Of a stretch of 64,000 nucleotides of DNA, positions 32,351-41,177 are shown piece by piece. The DNA is from CADEED01 sp020442965 (lineage in GTDB: Bacteria; Pseudomonadota; Gammaproteobacteria; Steroidobacterales; Steroidobacteraceae): positions 124,001 to 188,000 of the forward strand of contig JAWLAH010000001.1 of assembly GCA_041395525.1 (NCBI GenBank), written 5' to 3'. Below the pieces are notes generated by a model, which was given only the letters and a program-made list of their open reading frames with translations, was not told the origin of the DNA and did no database searches. Numbering within the stretch: position 1 is the stretch's first letter; every line of letters begins with the position of its first letter. Both the position numbers and the translations under genes were made by a program.

Positions 32351-35003
32351 ATGAACGTGGTTCGAATCAGTCGATATGCTTCGTGGCAATGCCGGACCGT
32401 CGCCGTCGTACTGGCAGCAACGCTGCTGGCCGCGTGCAGCGGCGGTGCCGACGACAGCATTCAGAGCGTGGGCGCGGGACAGTCACCGGACCCCGCGACC
32501 GTTGATTTTCCGATCTTCTATGTCAAACGCTCGATCCCGATGCAACCGGACGATCTGCGCGCGGTGCGCGCATTCGTCCCCGGCGCCGCCCTGCTCAAGC
32601 GCGACCGCGCGTCGCCGAGCGCGGCCGAAACGGACATTACACAGCGTGTCACCAACGGCGAGCCCTACGACGTCAAAGACGTCGACGTCTCAGCAGACGG
32701 GCTGCGCGTCGCGTTCGCCATGCGTGGTCCGCTCGCTGACGGCATGGACGAGGACGAAGGCCCCACCTGGAACATCTGGGAATACGAGATCGCCACCGAT
32801 ACGCTCAAGCGTGTCATTCCCTCGGACATCATTGCCGAAGAAGGTCAGGACGTTTCGCCGCACTACCTACCTGATGGCCGCATCGTGTTTTCTTCGACTC
32901 GTCAGCGCCAATCGAAAGCCATCCTGCTCGACGAAGGCAAGCCGCAGTTCGAAGCGCAAGATGAAGCGGGCGACGAACCCGCGTTCGTGCTGCACGTCAT
33001 GAATGCGGACGGCAGCGGCATCAAGCAAATCTCGTTCAATCAAAGCCAAGATCTGGACGCGACGGTGCTTCAACGGACGCGTGCTATGGACTCGCTGGGA
33101 TCACGGGCCGGGTCGCGACGGCATGCATCTCTATTCCGCGAATCCCGACGGCACAGACGTTGAACTCTACTACGGCGCCAATAGTCACGCGACCGGCACC
33201 AACGGCACGACAGTGCAATTTGTGCGCGCGCGCGAAATGCTCGACGGCAATCTATTGGTGCTGACTCGCCCGTATACCGATAGTGAGTTTGGCGGAGATC
33301 TCACGATCATCGATGCGCTGACCTACGTGGAAAACTCACAGGCCACGTTGAACAACGCCGGCATGGCAGGGCCGGCGCAGAAGCGTGCCACGTACAACGA
33401 CGTGCGCACGATTGCGGGTCCTCGCCGGGCGGGCGCTTCAATAGCGCGTTCCCTCTCTGGGATGGTACGGGCCGAATTCTCGTGAGCTGGCCGCAGTGTC
33501 GGCTGCTCGATAGCGTGACCCCACGAGAATCGTCCCGTGTACGGCGGATCGGCTCGGGGACCCAGCGGTGCAAACGGCGCCGCCGCTCTATAGCGTGTGG
33601 ATGTTCGATCCCAAGCAAAACTAATTGTTACCCATCATGCAGCCGACCGAGGTCATGTATGCAGAGATCGTGGCGGCACAGCCGCGGCGCGAGCCGCGTG
33701 ATTCTCGACAACTCGCACCGCTCGATCTGAATCCCGATCTCGTCACCGAAGCCGTAGGGCGTCATCGATATCAAGAGCGTGTACGACATCGCGGGGGTTG
33801 ATACCGCGTCTCGGGTCGACGGCACACAGAACGGCACACCGACCACCTATTACCGCACTCGCGGATCCGCGCCAGGCGACCGCGATCCAGCGTCCCGCAC
33901 GGTTTCTTCGCATCGAGAAGCCGGTGTCGATCCCGAACGACGACGTGCTCGACATAGACAATTCGGCCTTTCGCCCCACGGGCGTCATGCGCGATCCTGG
34001 GCTATAACCTGATCGAGCCCGACGGCTCGGTGCGCGTCAAGGTCCCCGCCAATGTGGCGTTCGCGATCACCATACTCGACAGCAATGGCCAGCGCATCAG
34101 CCAAATGCACCGCGAGTGGCTACAGGTGCGGCCCGGCGAAATCGTTACTTGCAACGGCTGCCACAACCGCACTGCCCAAAATCCACAGTCGCACGGACGT
34201 CGCAACCTATTTCCGGCGGCCTATGCCGGGGCGGCACAGACCGGTGTCGCGTTCCCCAATACGCTGGCAACCATATCGCCTGATGCCGAAACGATGGCTC
34301 AGGCCCGTGCCCGGGCCTCCTGCGCCGGGGATCCTACCAATCGCTGCGCATCGATCACGCCCAAGGTTGACGTCGAATTTATCATCTGGACCGATCCGGT
34401 CGCAAGCGGACGGGCGGCGGATGCTTCTTTTCAATGGCGCTATACCGACCTGACAACCCCGAGCCTCCACGTCGGCTGACTCGCAGTACACGCTGGAGCG
34501 CCACTTGCCGCATCGTCATTAACTACGAACAACACATCCATCTGCTGGTCGACACCCCGACTGTCGCTAGCAGCAGACGGCGTGGACGGTCCTGAGTGAC
34601 CATACCTGTACCAACTGTCACAATACCCGATGCGGCGGGGGTCACGATTGTTCCGGCAGGCCAGCTGGACCTGTCAGACGGCCCGTCCGACGACGTGGCA
34701 CTGCAGTTCCGCGCTTATCGCGAGCGGTTGTTCACCGATAACGCGCAGGAAGTTAACATGGGCGGGTTGCAGGACGTCGTCGTCCTCGTCCCTGGACGCG
34801 GCTGGCAATCCCACCTTGGTGGTGCCGGTTGCACTGACGATGCGCGCCCTGACGCACGCGGCTCCCACCCGCTTTTTTCGTCGCTTTGCGGTGGGTGGTA
34901 GCCAGAAGGTTATATGAGTCCGGCGGAACTCCGCTTGGTGTCGGAGTGGCTGGATATTGGAGCGCAGTATTACAACGATCCGTTTCAGGCTCCGGAAAAC
35001 TAG
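32351..35003 (+). pseudogene. Large lipoprotein with PD40 repeats and two CxxCH motifs, broken by many frame changes
   Basis: The conceptual product is an ~880-residue lipoprotein. A signal segment ends LLAAC-SGG; the best ribosome site, GGAG, favours GTG 32357. Beta-propeller-like PD40 segments follow (VKDVDVSADGLRVAFAM; VLWTRWDH; GMHLYSANPDGTDVELYYGANSH). Further on are MREILGYNLIEPDGSVRVKVPANV-like sequence and two heme motifs, CNGCH and CTNCH. The end reads LRLVSEWLDIGAQYYND. The readable frame switches at least thirteen times between about 33070 and 34914, and an in-frame TAA stands at 33622. It resembles proteins annotated as hydrazine-synthase alpha-like. Between breaks the protein sequence still looks good, so sequencing error is as likely as gene decay. 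Confidence 0.8.
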
Positions 35004-35766
35004 CCTTGCGCTCCTGCTCGCTTGCATTGCGTTGTCGTCGGTCTTGGCGCCGCACGCCCGTGCGGCCGATCAGGACAACGATCGCAAGCGCGACAAGTAC
35101 CTGCAGCTATTCGTCGTTCAGCCTTACCTCGAGTTACGCACCGGCGCCGGCCGCGGCTATCCGGTTACACAGGTCGTGGCGCGCGACGAGAGTGTGGACG
35201 TCATCAAACGCAAGACCGACTGGTACAAGGTGCGCACTGAGCATGGCATCGAGGGCTGGGCGAGCGCCAAAGACATGGCCAAGTTGCAGCTCGCCGACGG
35301 CGCGTTCTTCAAGGTGGATTTCGGGGACCTCGAGGGGTTCGCGCGCCATCACTATGAACTCGGCATTCTAGCGGGTGACTACGGCGGCGCGACGCTGATT
35401 GGCGGACACTTCTCCTACTCGCTGAATCCGTCGCTCAAGATCGATCTTGCCGCCTCGAAGTTTCTCGGTAACGCAACCAACGGCGAAAAGTACGAAATCG
35501 GTCTTAACCACGTATTTCTGCCGAATCGGCGCTGGTCGCCGTTCTTCGAACTCGGTACGGGTATCGTGCATATCGAACCGCGTGTCACGCTCGTCACGCC
35601 GATCGATCGAACCGACCAGACCGGCTATGTCGGCGCCGGCATGCGTTTCTACATCGCCCGCCGCTTCTTTCTGCGCGGCGAATACCGTTGGAACACTGTG
35701 TTCACCAGTCGCGATGACAATGAGGATATCAAGGAATGGAAACTCGGACTCGCCGCATTCTTCTGA
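34957..35766 (+). CDS. SH3b-domain outer-membrane beta-barrel protein
   Basis: A 269-residue exported protein. After a signal peptide (RKTSLALLLACIALSSVLAP..ARA, to about 36) comes a bacterial SH3 domain at about 47-105, with YLELRTGAGRGYPVTQVV and WYKVRTEHGIEGWAS. A barrel-like C-terminal region with alternating strands ends FF. The start is uncertain: TTG 34957 overlaps the last 47 bases of the broken gene, and frame errors there could hide another start. Its stop shares a base with the ATG of the next barrel gene. SH3b domains bind peptidoglycan peptides, so it may anchor the cluster's surface proteins to the wall. Confidence 0.82.
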   Translation: MERSITTIRFRLRKTSLALLLACIALSSVLAPHARAADQDNDRKRDKYLQLFVVQPYLELRTGAGRGYPVTQVVARDESVDVIKRKTDWYKVRTEHGIEGWASAKDMAKLQLADGAFFKVDFGDLEGFARHHYELGILAGDYGGATLIGGHFSYSLNPSLKIDLAASKFLGNATNGEKYEIGLNHVFLPNRRWSPFFELGTGIVHIEPRVTLVTPIDRTDQTGYVGAGMRFYIARRFFLRGEYRWNTVFTSRDDNEDIKEWKLGLAAFF

Positions 35767-36488
35767 TGCGCCCGCTGCTGCAAGCCGCGGTCGTCGGCGT
35801 ACTAGTCCTGGCGCTCTCGGGTTGTCAGGCGTTGCGCTGGCCGTGGCTCGGCCGCGACCGGCAAAGTGTTGAGCCACTCGAAACCGAAGAGCAGGCGGAA
35901 CAGGCGGAGCTCGACGAACTCGACCGACCGCCCCCGCGGGTCATTGATCCGCAGGTCGAGCGACGCAAGATCAAGGTTCCGAAGATCGACGACGAGAATT
36001 TCGAACTGGGCGTCACCTACGGCTTTCTATCGATCGAGGATTTTACGACCAACGCCATTTACGGGATCACGGGCAGTTACCATGTGACAGAAGACTTCTT
36101 TCTGCGCGCCGATGTGGGCCGTTCGAACGCTGGACGCACGAGTTTCGAGACCTTGGGTGGCAATGTGCAGCTCTTGACCGAATCCGAGAGGCAGTTCACG
36201 ACTTACAGTCTCTCGGTGGGCTACAACTTCCTGCCGGGCGAGGTGTTCGTGGGCCGCAATGTCGCCATGAACAGCTCGTTCTACGTGCTGGGCGGCATTG
36301 GCTGGACGAAGTTCGCGGGCGACGACCGTTTGACGTACAACTTCGGTGCAGGCTTCAAGGTGCTGCCGAGCGATTGGCTCGCGTTGCACATTGGCGTGCA
36401 GGATCGTGTCTTCGATTCGGACTTGTTAGGCCGCACGAAGGTGACGAACAACATCGAGATGGTGCTTGGCGCGACCGTTTTCTTTTGA
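35766..36488 (+). CDS. Outer-membrane beta-barrel lipoprotein
   Basis: A 240-residue protein. The lipobox LALSGC puts the lipid near Cys20. A short acidic coiled segment (LETEEQAEQAELDELDRPPP) follows. The rest, from ENFELGVTYGFLSIEDF to the final VLGATVFF, is a small beta barrel of alternating strands with a terminal Phe. The start ATG overlaps the stop of the SH3b gene by one base, so the two barrels are translated together and are probably partners. The second barrel half resembles the SH3b protein's barrel in layout, which hints at an old duplication. No enzyme motif is visible. Confidence 0.82.
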   Translation: MRPLLQAAVVGVLVLALSGCQALRWPWLGRDRQSVEPLETEEQAEQAELDELDRPPPRVIDPQVERRKIKVPKIDDENFELGVTYGFLSIEDFTTNAIYGITGSYHVTEDFFLRADVGRSNAGRTSFETLGGNVQLLTESERQFTTYSLSVGYNFLPGEVFVGRNVAMNSSFYVLGGIGWTKFAGDDRLTYNFGAGFKVLPSDWLALHIGVQDRVFDSDLLGRTKVTNNIEMVLGATVFF

Positions 36489-36501
36489 GTGAGGCCGCGA
36501 T

Positions 36502-37023
36502 ATGAACCCGATAGAATCCTTGAAAAAGCCGGTGTCGACTTTGGTCCGAAGCGTTGTTCTCGCGCTCGTGATTGCCACCCCGGTGTTTGCACTCAGCACA
36601 TCCGCTCCAGCGCCTGGCTTTAGTTTGCAGACGCGTGGCGGGCAGACACTGAAGCTCGCCGACCTGCGAGGTCAGGTGGTCATGATCAATTTCTGGGCGA
36701 CCTGGTGCGGCCCCTGCCGCCAGGAAATGCCGCTTCTCGAGAAGATCCACAAGAAGTACCAGCCGCTGGGCTTTACTATGCTGGGTATCAACGTCGAGCC
36801 GGACCCGAAAGCGGCCGAAGCGTGGCTCAGCAAGGAAATGCCGGTCAGTTTTCCGATCGCCTTCGACACCGACAGTCAGGTCAGCAAGCTCTACAAGGTT
36901 GCCGGCATGCCGAGCACGGTGATCGTGGACCGCAAGGGTAATGTTCGCGTGATTCACAAGGGCTACAAGGCCGGTGACGAGAACGAGTATCTGGCCCAGA
37001 TTCGGGCACTGGTCAAGGAGTAG
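36502..37023 (+). CDS. TlpA-family exported thioredoxin
   Basis: A 173-residue exported thiol-disulfide oxidoreductase. A signal segment spans about 12-30. The active site is W-C69-GP-C72 in FWATWCGPCRQEMPLLEK, with the cis-Pro in VAGMPSTVIVDRKG. This is the TlpA/ResA type, which reduces disulfides of exported proteins, including heme-binding CxxCH sites before heme attachment. It stands between two barrel proteins and a DUF4266 lipoprotein, in a region rich in CxxCH and Cys-rich exported proteins, so such substrates are nearby. The gene starts 13 bases after the barrel lipoprotein and three bases separate it from the DUF4266 gene. Confidence 0.92.
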   Translation: MNPIESLKKPVSTLVRSVVLALVIATPVFALSTSAPAPGFSLQTRGGQTLKLADLRGQVVMINFWATWCGPCRQEMPLLEKIHKKYQPLGFTMLGINVEPDPKAAEAWLSKEMPVSFPIAFDTDSQVSKLYKVAGMPSTVIVDRKGNVRVIHKGYKAGDENEYLAQIRALVKE

Positions 37024-37026
37024 CGA

Positions 37027-37254
37027 ATGCTCGTGCGTACGGTATTGTTGGGACTCGCGGTGATGATCGGTGCGAGCGCCTGCTCGCCGATCGAACCCTG
37101 GGTCAAGCCATACGAGCGCGAGAACATCGCCGATCCAATCATGTCGTTCAATCGCGATCCCGTTTCGCAGAGCTACCTCGATCACGTCTACGAGGTTCGC
37201 GAAGCCTCTCGCGGTGCCACCGGTAGCTCCGGCGGCGGCTGCGGCTGCAACTGA
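37027..37254 (+). CDS. DUF4266 small lipoprotein
   Basis: A 75-residue lipoprotein with lipobox GASAC (Cys19). The family pattern is clear: VKPYERENIADPIM, a spacer, and a Gly-rich C-terminus SGGGCGCN with two Cys separated by Gly. DUF4266 genes are commonly found with DUF3570 barrels, TlpA thioredoxins and ApbE, as here. The terminal CGC could carry a disulfide or a cofactor. The preceding RGAT resembles the end of the S/T-GA-T flavinylation motif, but lacks its acidic first residue at the usual spacing, so this is only a thought. Confidence 0.88.
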   Translation: MLVRTVLLGLAVMIGASACSPIEPWVKPYERENIADPIMSFNRDPVSQSYLDHVYEVREASRGATGSSGGGCGCN

Positions 37255-37277
37255 TCACCGGTCGCACTCTCTGCATC

Positions 37278-38501
37278 ATGCGCACAATCCAGTCACATCC
37301 CGAACGATTCACCATAAGCCGGAATGCGGTGCCGCGCGTTGCGCTCGTGCTCGCTGGCATTGCGCCCCTGCTGGCCGCGCCGTTTGCCGGCGCAACCGTG
37401 CTGCCAGAGGAACGAGCGGACCTGATGTACCACCGCTACGATGGTGGTGACGTCACGGTCGATGGTCCGTCGGTGCTCGTGCGCAAGAATATCGGCGACA
37501 AGGTGTCGGTCTCGGCTAACTACTACACCGATTTCGTATCCTCCGCTTCGATCGACGTACAAACCTCGGCGAGCCCATACAAGGAAACACGCAACCAATA
37601 CAGTCTGTCGACCGATGTACTGAACGGCAAGGCGCTTTACAGCCTGGGCTACATCCGCTCGTCGGAGAGTGACTATAAGGCGGACACTGCCTTTGCCGGC
37701 GTAAGCCAGAGCCTGTTCGGCGACCTGACAACTATCTCGTTTGGTTATCGTTATGGCGATAACGAGATCGGTCGCAATGTCGCCGGCACGCTTGATCCAA
37801 ATTTCAAAGAACAGATGAAAACGCAGGGCTTCTCGGCCGGTCTCTCGCAGATCCTGACGCGCAGCATGATCCTGTCGTTCAACTATGAGGTCGTGACCGA
37901 CGAAGGGTTTCTGCGCAGCCCGTATCGGTCGGTTCGATACCTGGAGAGCGCGACAACCCAAGCGGTGCAGAGCGAGGTCTATCCCCGCACGCGCACCAGC
38001 AACGCCGGCTCGTTGCGCGGCAAGTATTTCCTGCCGTGGCGCGCGGCGGCTGAATTGGGCTATCGCTACTACACCGACACCTGGGGCGTACGCGGCCAGA
38101 CGGCCGACCTCGGCTACACACACCCGAAGGGAAAATGGACGTTCGAAGGGTCGGTGCGCTACTACACGCAGCAGCGCGCCAACTTCTACCAGGATCTGTT
38201 CCCGCGGCGGGATTTTGCCAACTTTCTGTCGCGTGACAAAGAACTCGCCACTTACGACAACGTGACATTGAGCGTCGGCGCGACATACGATTTCCATATT
38301 CCGCGAGTTGCCTGGATCGACAAGAGCTCGGCATCCATCCGCTACAGCTTCCTCACGGTGAAATACGACGATTTCCGTGATGCGACCAAGAGCTTCGGCA
38401 AATTCGGCGTCCTGCCGGACGAACCGCTTGCGCCGGGTACCGAGCCGCTCTATAAGCTCGATGCCAGCGTGCTACAGCTGTTCATGTCAATCTGGTTTTG
38501 A
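37278..38501 (+). CDS. DUF3570 outer-membrane protein
   Basis: A 407-residue predicted outer-membrane barrel. A signal peptide ends about AAPFAGA (39). The body is a series of amphipathic strands: GDVTVDGPSVLVRKNIGDKVSVSANYY, LYSLGYIRS, ISFGYRYGDNEIG, LSFNYEVVTDEGF, WTFEGSVRYYTQQ. It ends LQLFMSIWF with a terminal aromatic. DUF3570 proteins travel with DUF4266, TlpA and ApbE genes, and the ApbE gene lies right beside it in the opposite direction, their ends overlapping by 15 bases. Transport or anchoring of a redox component is a reasonable guess. Confidence 0.88.
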   Translation: MRTIQSHPERFTISRNAVPRVALVLAGIAPLLAAPFAGATVLPEERADLMYHRYDGGDVTVDGPSVLVRKNIGDKVSVSANYYTDFVSSASIDVQTSASPYKETRNQYSLSTDVLNGKALYSLGYIRSSESDYKADTAFAGVSQSLFGDLTTISFGYRYGDNEIGRNVAGTLDPNFKEQMKTQGFSAGLSQILTRSMILSFNYEVVTDEGFLRSPYRSVRYLESATTQAVQSEVYPRTRTSNAGSLRGKYFLPWRAAAELGYRYYTDTWGVRGQTADLGYTHPKGKWTFEGSVRYYTQQRANFYQDLFPRRDFANFLSRDKELATYDNVTLSVGATYDFHIPRVAWIDKSSASIRYSFLTVKYDDFRDATKSFGKFGVLPDEPLAPGTEPLYKLDASVLQLFMSIWF

Positions 38502-39524
38502 CGGCACGCTGGCGGCAGGTACAACCGGCGGCGCCAGGCCACTCGAGTACAGTACCTTCCCGGCGGGTGTGACGAGGACCGCATCGACGTCCTGCAAGCG
38601 CTCAATCAGTTCCAGGCCCCGCTCGGGCCCTAACACGAATACACTGGTCGACAGCGCGTCCGTGCGCAGCGCGGTCGGGCCGATGACCGTCGCGCTGCGC
38701 AGACTGCGCGCCGAATCGCCCGTTTTGGGATCGATGATGTGGTGAAATCGCTGTCCGCCCTCATCGAAGTACCGCTCGTAGTCGCCCGACGTTGAAATAG
38801 CTGCGTCAGTCAGCGGCAGTCGCAGGAAGGATACCGCCTCGTTGTTAGGATCGCGCACCCCCACGATCCAAGGTTTGCCAAAACGGTCACCGATAATGCG
38901 GGTGTCGCCCCCCGAATTGACCATGGCCCGATCGTACCCGGCGCGACGCAGGATCTCGATGCCGCGGTCAACCGCGTGGCCCTTGGCGATCCCTCCAAGG
39001 TCGATCTTCGTCCCTTTGCGTGTGAAGCGCACCGTGCGATTGGCGGCATCTAGCACCACGTGGTGGTAATTGATGCCCGGCAACGCCGCGAGTCGTGCGG
39101 CCGCGTCGGGGTGGATGTGTTGGCGAAAGTCGTAGAGATAACCGACGCTCGCATAAGTGATGTCGAAAGCGCCGGCCGTTTCTTTGGAATACTCGAGCGC
39201 GACACGGATGAGGTCGAACAACTCCTGACTGACGACCACCGGCTTATCCGCAGCCAGACGATTGACCGCCGCGAGTTGCGTATCAGGCTTCCACGTACTC
39301 ATCAGGAGATCGATCCGTCGCATATCTGCGAACACTGACGCGATTGCCTGCTCGGAGCGATTGCGATCGTCGCTCCATAGCTCGACCGCACAGCGCGTTC
39401 CCATGATCGCCGCTTCGCGATAAAGCCATTCCGCGTGCGCCGTGTCTGCGCCGATCGGCGCTAGCAACGCGAGCAGCACCCACGTGAACCCGCGTGCTCG
39501 TCGACTTGTCTCTGTGTATGCCAT
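38487..39524 (-). CDS. apbE: FAD:protein FMN transferase
   Basis: A 345-residue exported enzyme that transfers FMN from FAD to a Thr or Ser of a target protein, with Mg2+, in the periplasm. The signal peptide ends TAHA (about 31). Family blocks are EAAIMGTRCAVELW, VSQELFDLIRVALEYSKETAGAFDIT, KIDLGGIAKGHAVDRGIEIL, MVNSGGDTRIIG and, near the C-terminus, the metal-binding TDALSTSVFVLGPE. I start at ATG 39524, giving a normal signal peptide; the longer reading adds over 140 unrelated residues. Its presence implies a flavinylated protein, and the DUF4266/DUF3570 module next door is the obvious place to look. Confidence 0.93.
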   Translation of the reverse strand: MAYTETSRRARGFTWVLLALLAPIGADTAHAEWLYREAAIMGTRCAVELWSDDRNRSEQAIASVFADMRRIDLLMSTWKPDTQLAAVNRLAADKPVVVSQELFDLIRVALEYSKETAGAFDITYASVGYLYDFRQHIHPDAAARLAALPGINYHHVVLDAANRTVRFTRKGTKIDLGGIAKGHAVDRGIEILRRAGYDRAMVNSGGDTRIIGDRFGKPWIVGVRDPNNEAVSFLRLPLTDAAISTSGDYERYFDEGGQRFHHIIDPKTGDSARSLRSATVIGPTALRTDALSTSVFVLGPERGLELIERLQDVDAVLVTPAGKVLYSSGLAPPVVPAASVPSKPD

Positions 39525-39620
39525 CAGCGGATTATGACTGCGACCGGCGCAATAAGTTAGACTGCACGTCAAGAGTGAGTCCGCTGTTCTGTCGCGGGCT
39601 TTTATGAGAGGAGTATTACG

Positions 39621-40457
39621 ATGATTCGTCGCTTCGCCATTGGCCTGTTCGTTTTGGTCGTCGCGGCCGCCTGGGCGCCGCAGTCCGTCGCGCAATCGGG
39701 CGCTCGCGAGGAAGCGCGCCTGATCGAGGCGGCCGGAGTACTCGAAGAGCTGCGCATGACACGCGATCAATTCATCCCCGATCGCCTGCTCGAAAGGGCC
39801 TACGGGATCGCCGTGCTGCCGAACGTCGTCAAGGGCGCGCTCGGAATCGGCGCTCGGTTCGGCAAGGGTGTACTCGTGGTGCGCGACAAAGATGGCCGAT
39901 TCACCAACCCGGTCTTCATTCAGATCGGTGGCGGGAGCTTCGGCTGGCAGATCGGCGTGCAATCGGCCGACCTCGTGTTGGTGTTCACAACCCGCCGTGG
40001 TATCGAGGGCATCACGGATGGCAAGCTCACGCTCGGCGCCGACGCGTCGGTAGCTGCAGGCCCAGTCGGTCGGTCGGCATCCGCCAGTACCGACGCATCA
40101 TTCACCGCCGAGGTCTACTCATACTCACGCACCCGCGGCTTGTTCGCGGGTATCGCGCTCGACGGTACCGCGCTCACGATCGACGGACGCGCTAACAAGC
40201 GCTTCTACAAGAAACGCGCCTCCGCAACCGATATCATGACCGGACAGGTGTCGACCGATGCGGATGAGGCGCGCCGTTTCCTGCGGGCCGTGCAAACCGC
40301 CACCGCGTCGGCGACGCCCACGCCGGCAGCGACCGCAGCGCCGGCCGCAACAGCCGAGCCAATGCCGATGGACCAGTCGACATCGCCGTCGAACGATTCA
40401 GGGGCGACGACTTTCCCGATGCCCGATCCGGAGCCAGGTGCCGAACCCCCGCGCTAG
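39621..40457 (+). CDS. Exported SYLF (Ysc84-like) domain protein
   Basis: A 278-residue exported protein with signal peptide ending SVAQ (about 25) and a SYLF/Ysc84 domain at about 45-205: IPDRLLERAYGIAVLPNVVKGALGIG, GKGVLVVRDKDGRF, IGGGSFGWQIGVQSADLVLVF and LFAGIALDGTALTIDG. The C-terminal 70 residues are a Thr/Ala/Pro-rich tail. SYLF domains bind phosphoinositides in eukaryotes; in bacteria they are exported proteins of uncertain role, probably lipid-binding. AGGAG precedes the ATG. The 3' end overlaps that of the convergent msrA gene by four bases. I see no direct link to the neighbouring redox cluster. Confidence 0.9.
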   Translation: MIRRFAIGLFVLVVAAAWAPQSVAQSGAREEARLIEAAGVLEELRMTRDQFIPDRLLERAYGIAVLPNVVKGALGIGARFGKGVLVVRDKDGRFTNPVFIQIGGGSFGWQIGVQSADLVLVFTTRRGIEGITDGKLTLGADASVAAGPVGRSASASTDASFTAEVYSYSRTRGLFAGIALDGTALTIDGRANKRFYKKRASATDIMTGQVSTDADEARRFLRAVQTATASATPTPAATAAPAATAEPMPMDQSTSPSNDSGATTFPMPDPEPGAEPPR

Positions 40458-41089
40458 GCCGCGCAGGTCACGCCCGTACCGGTCAGGCCGCAGTAACCGT
40501 TGGGGTTCTTCCCCAGATATTGCTGGTGGTAGTCCTCAGCGTAGTAAAACGGCGGCGCATCGCGTAACTCCGTTGTAATGCGCCCGAGACCGGCGGCATC
40601 CAGGCGCGCTTGGTAGCGACGCTGCGACTCCTCGGCAACTGCACGTTGCTCGGGGCCATGCACGTAGATTGCCGAACGATACTGCGTACCGACGTCGTTG
40701 CCTTGGCGCATGCCCTGCGTGGGATCGTGCGCCTCCCAGAATGCTGCTAACAACTTCTGGTAAGTGATTTGTGCCGGATCGAACACTACCCGCACGACTT
40801 CGGCATGCCCGGTGTGACCCCCGCAAACCTCTTCATACGTGGGGTTCCTGGTGTAGCCGCCCGCATAGCCAACGGCGGTGCTGACCACCCCCGGCAGCTG
40901 CCAGAACAATCGCTCCGCACCCCAGAAGCACCCCGCCGCAAAATCCGCCACCTCGGTGCCCGCAGGAAACGGCGGGACGATTCGAGCCCCATTCACGAAA
41001 TGCCGCTCCGACACAACGAGTGGCGTAGCGCGGCCCGGCAGCGCGTCCTGTTCGGTCACTACCGACGATTTTCTGTTGAACAAACCCAT
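40454..41089 (-). CDS. msrA: Peptide methionine (S)-S-oxide reductase
   Basis: Repairs methionine-S-sulfoxide in proteins, using thioredoxin. The 211-residue protein has the catalytic Cys54 in AAGCFWGAERLFW, then VGYAGG, the substrate region GHTGHAEVV, and the recycling Cys residues in GYCGLTGTGVTCAA at the C-terminus. It is of the longer MsrA type with an N-terminal extension (LPGRATPLVVSERHFV). ATG 41089 (MGLFNRKS) fits the usual family start; a reading to 41116 adds nine residues without support. There is no signal peptide, so it is cytoplasmic. Confidence 0.95.
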   Translation of the reverse strand: MGLFNRKSSVVTEQDALPGRATPLVVSERHFVNGARIVPPFPAGTEVADFAAGCFWGAERLFWQLPGVVSTAVGYAGGYTRNPTYEEVCGGHTGHAEVVRVVFDPAQITYQKLLAAFWEAHDPTQGMRQGNDVGTQYRSAIYVHGPEQRAVAEESQRRYQARLDAAGLGRITTELRDAPPFYYAEDYHQQYLGKNPNGYCGLTGTGVTCAA

Positions 41090-41177
41090 CGCTGTCACAC
41101 CGTTTGAAGCCTGCAATGCGCGAGTCTAAGTCTGGGGGCGCACCGGCGCCAACTCAAGGGTAGACTGCCCCACCAGC

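Noticed and set aside
32351..32380. tRNA T-loop-like GGTTCGAATC
   Set aside because: It lies in the signal-peptide codons of the broken lipoprotein gene and has no acceptor stem or anticodon arm around it.
32351..35003. Hydrazine synthase (anammox) gene
   Set aside because: Only loosely alike; no other anammox genes are here, and PD40/heme-motif lipoproteins of this kind occur in many bacteria.
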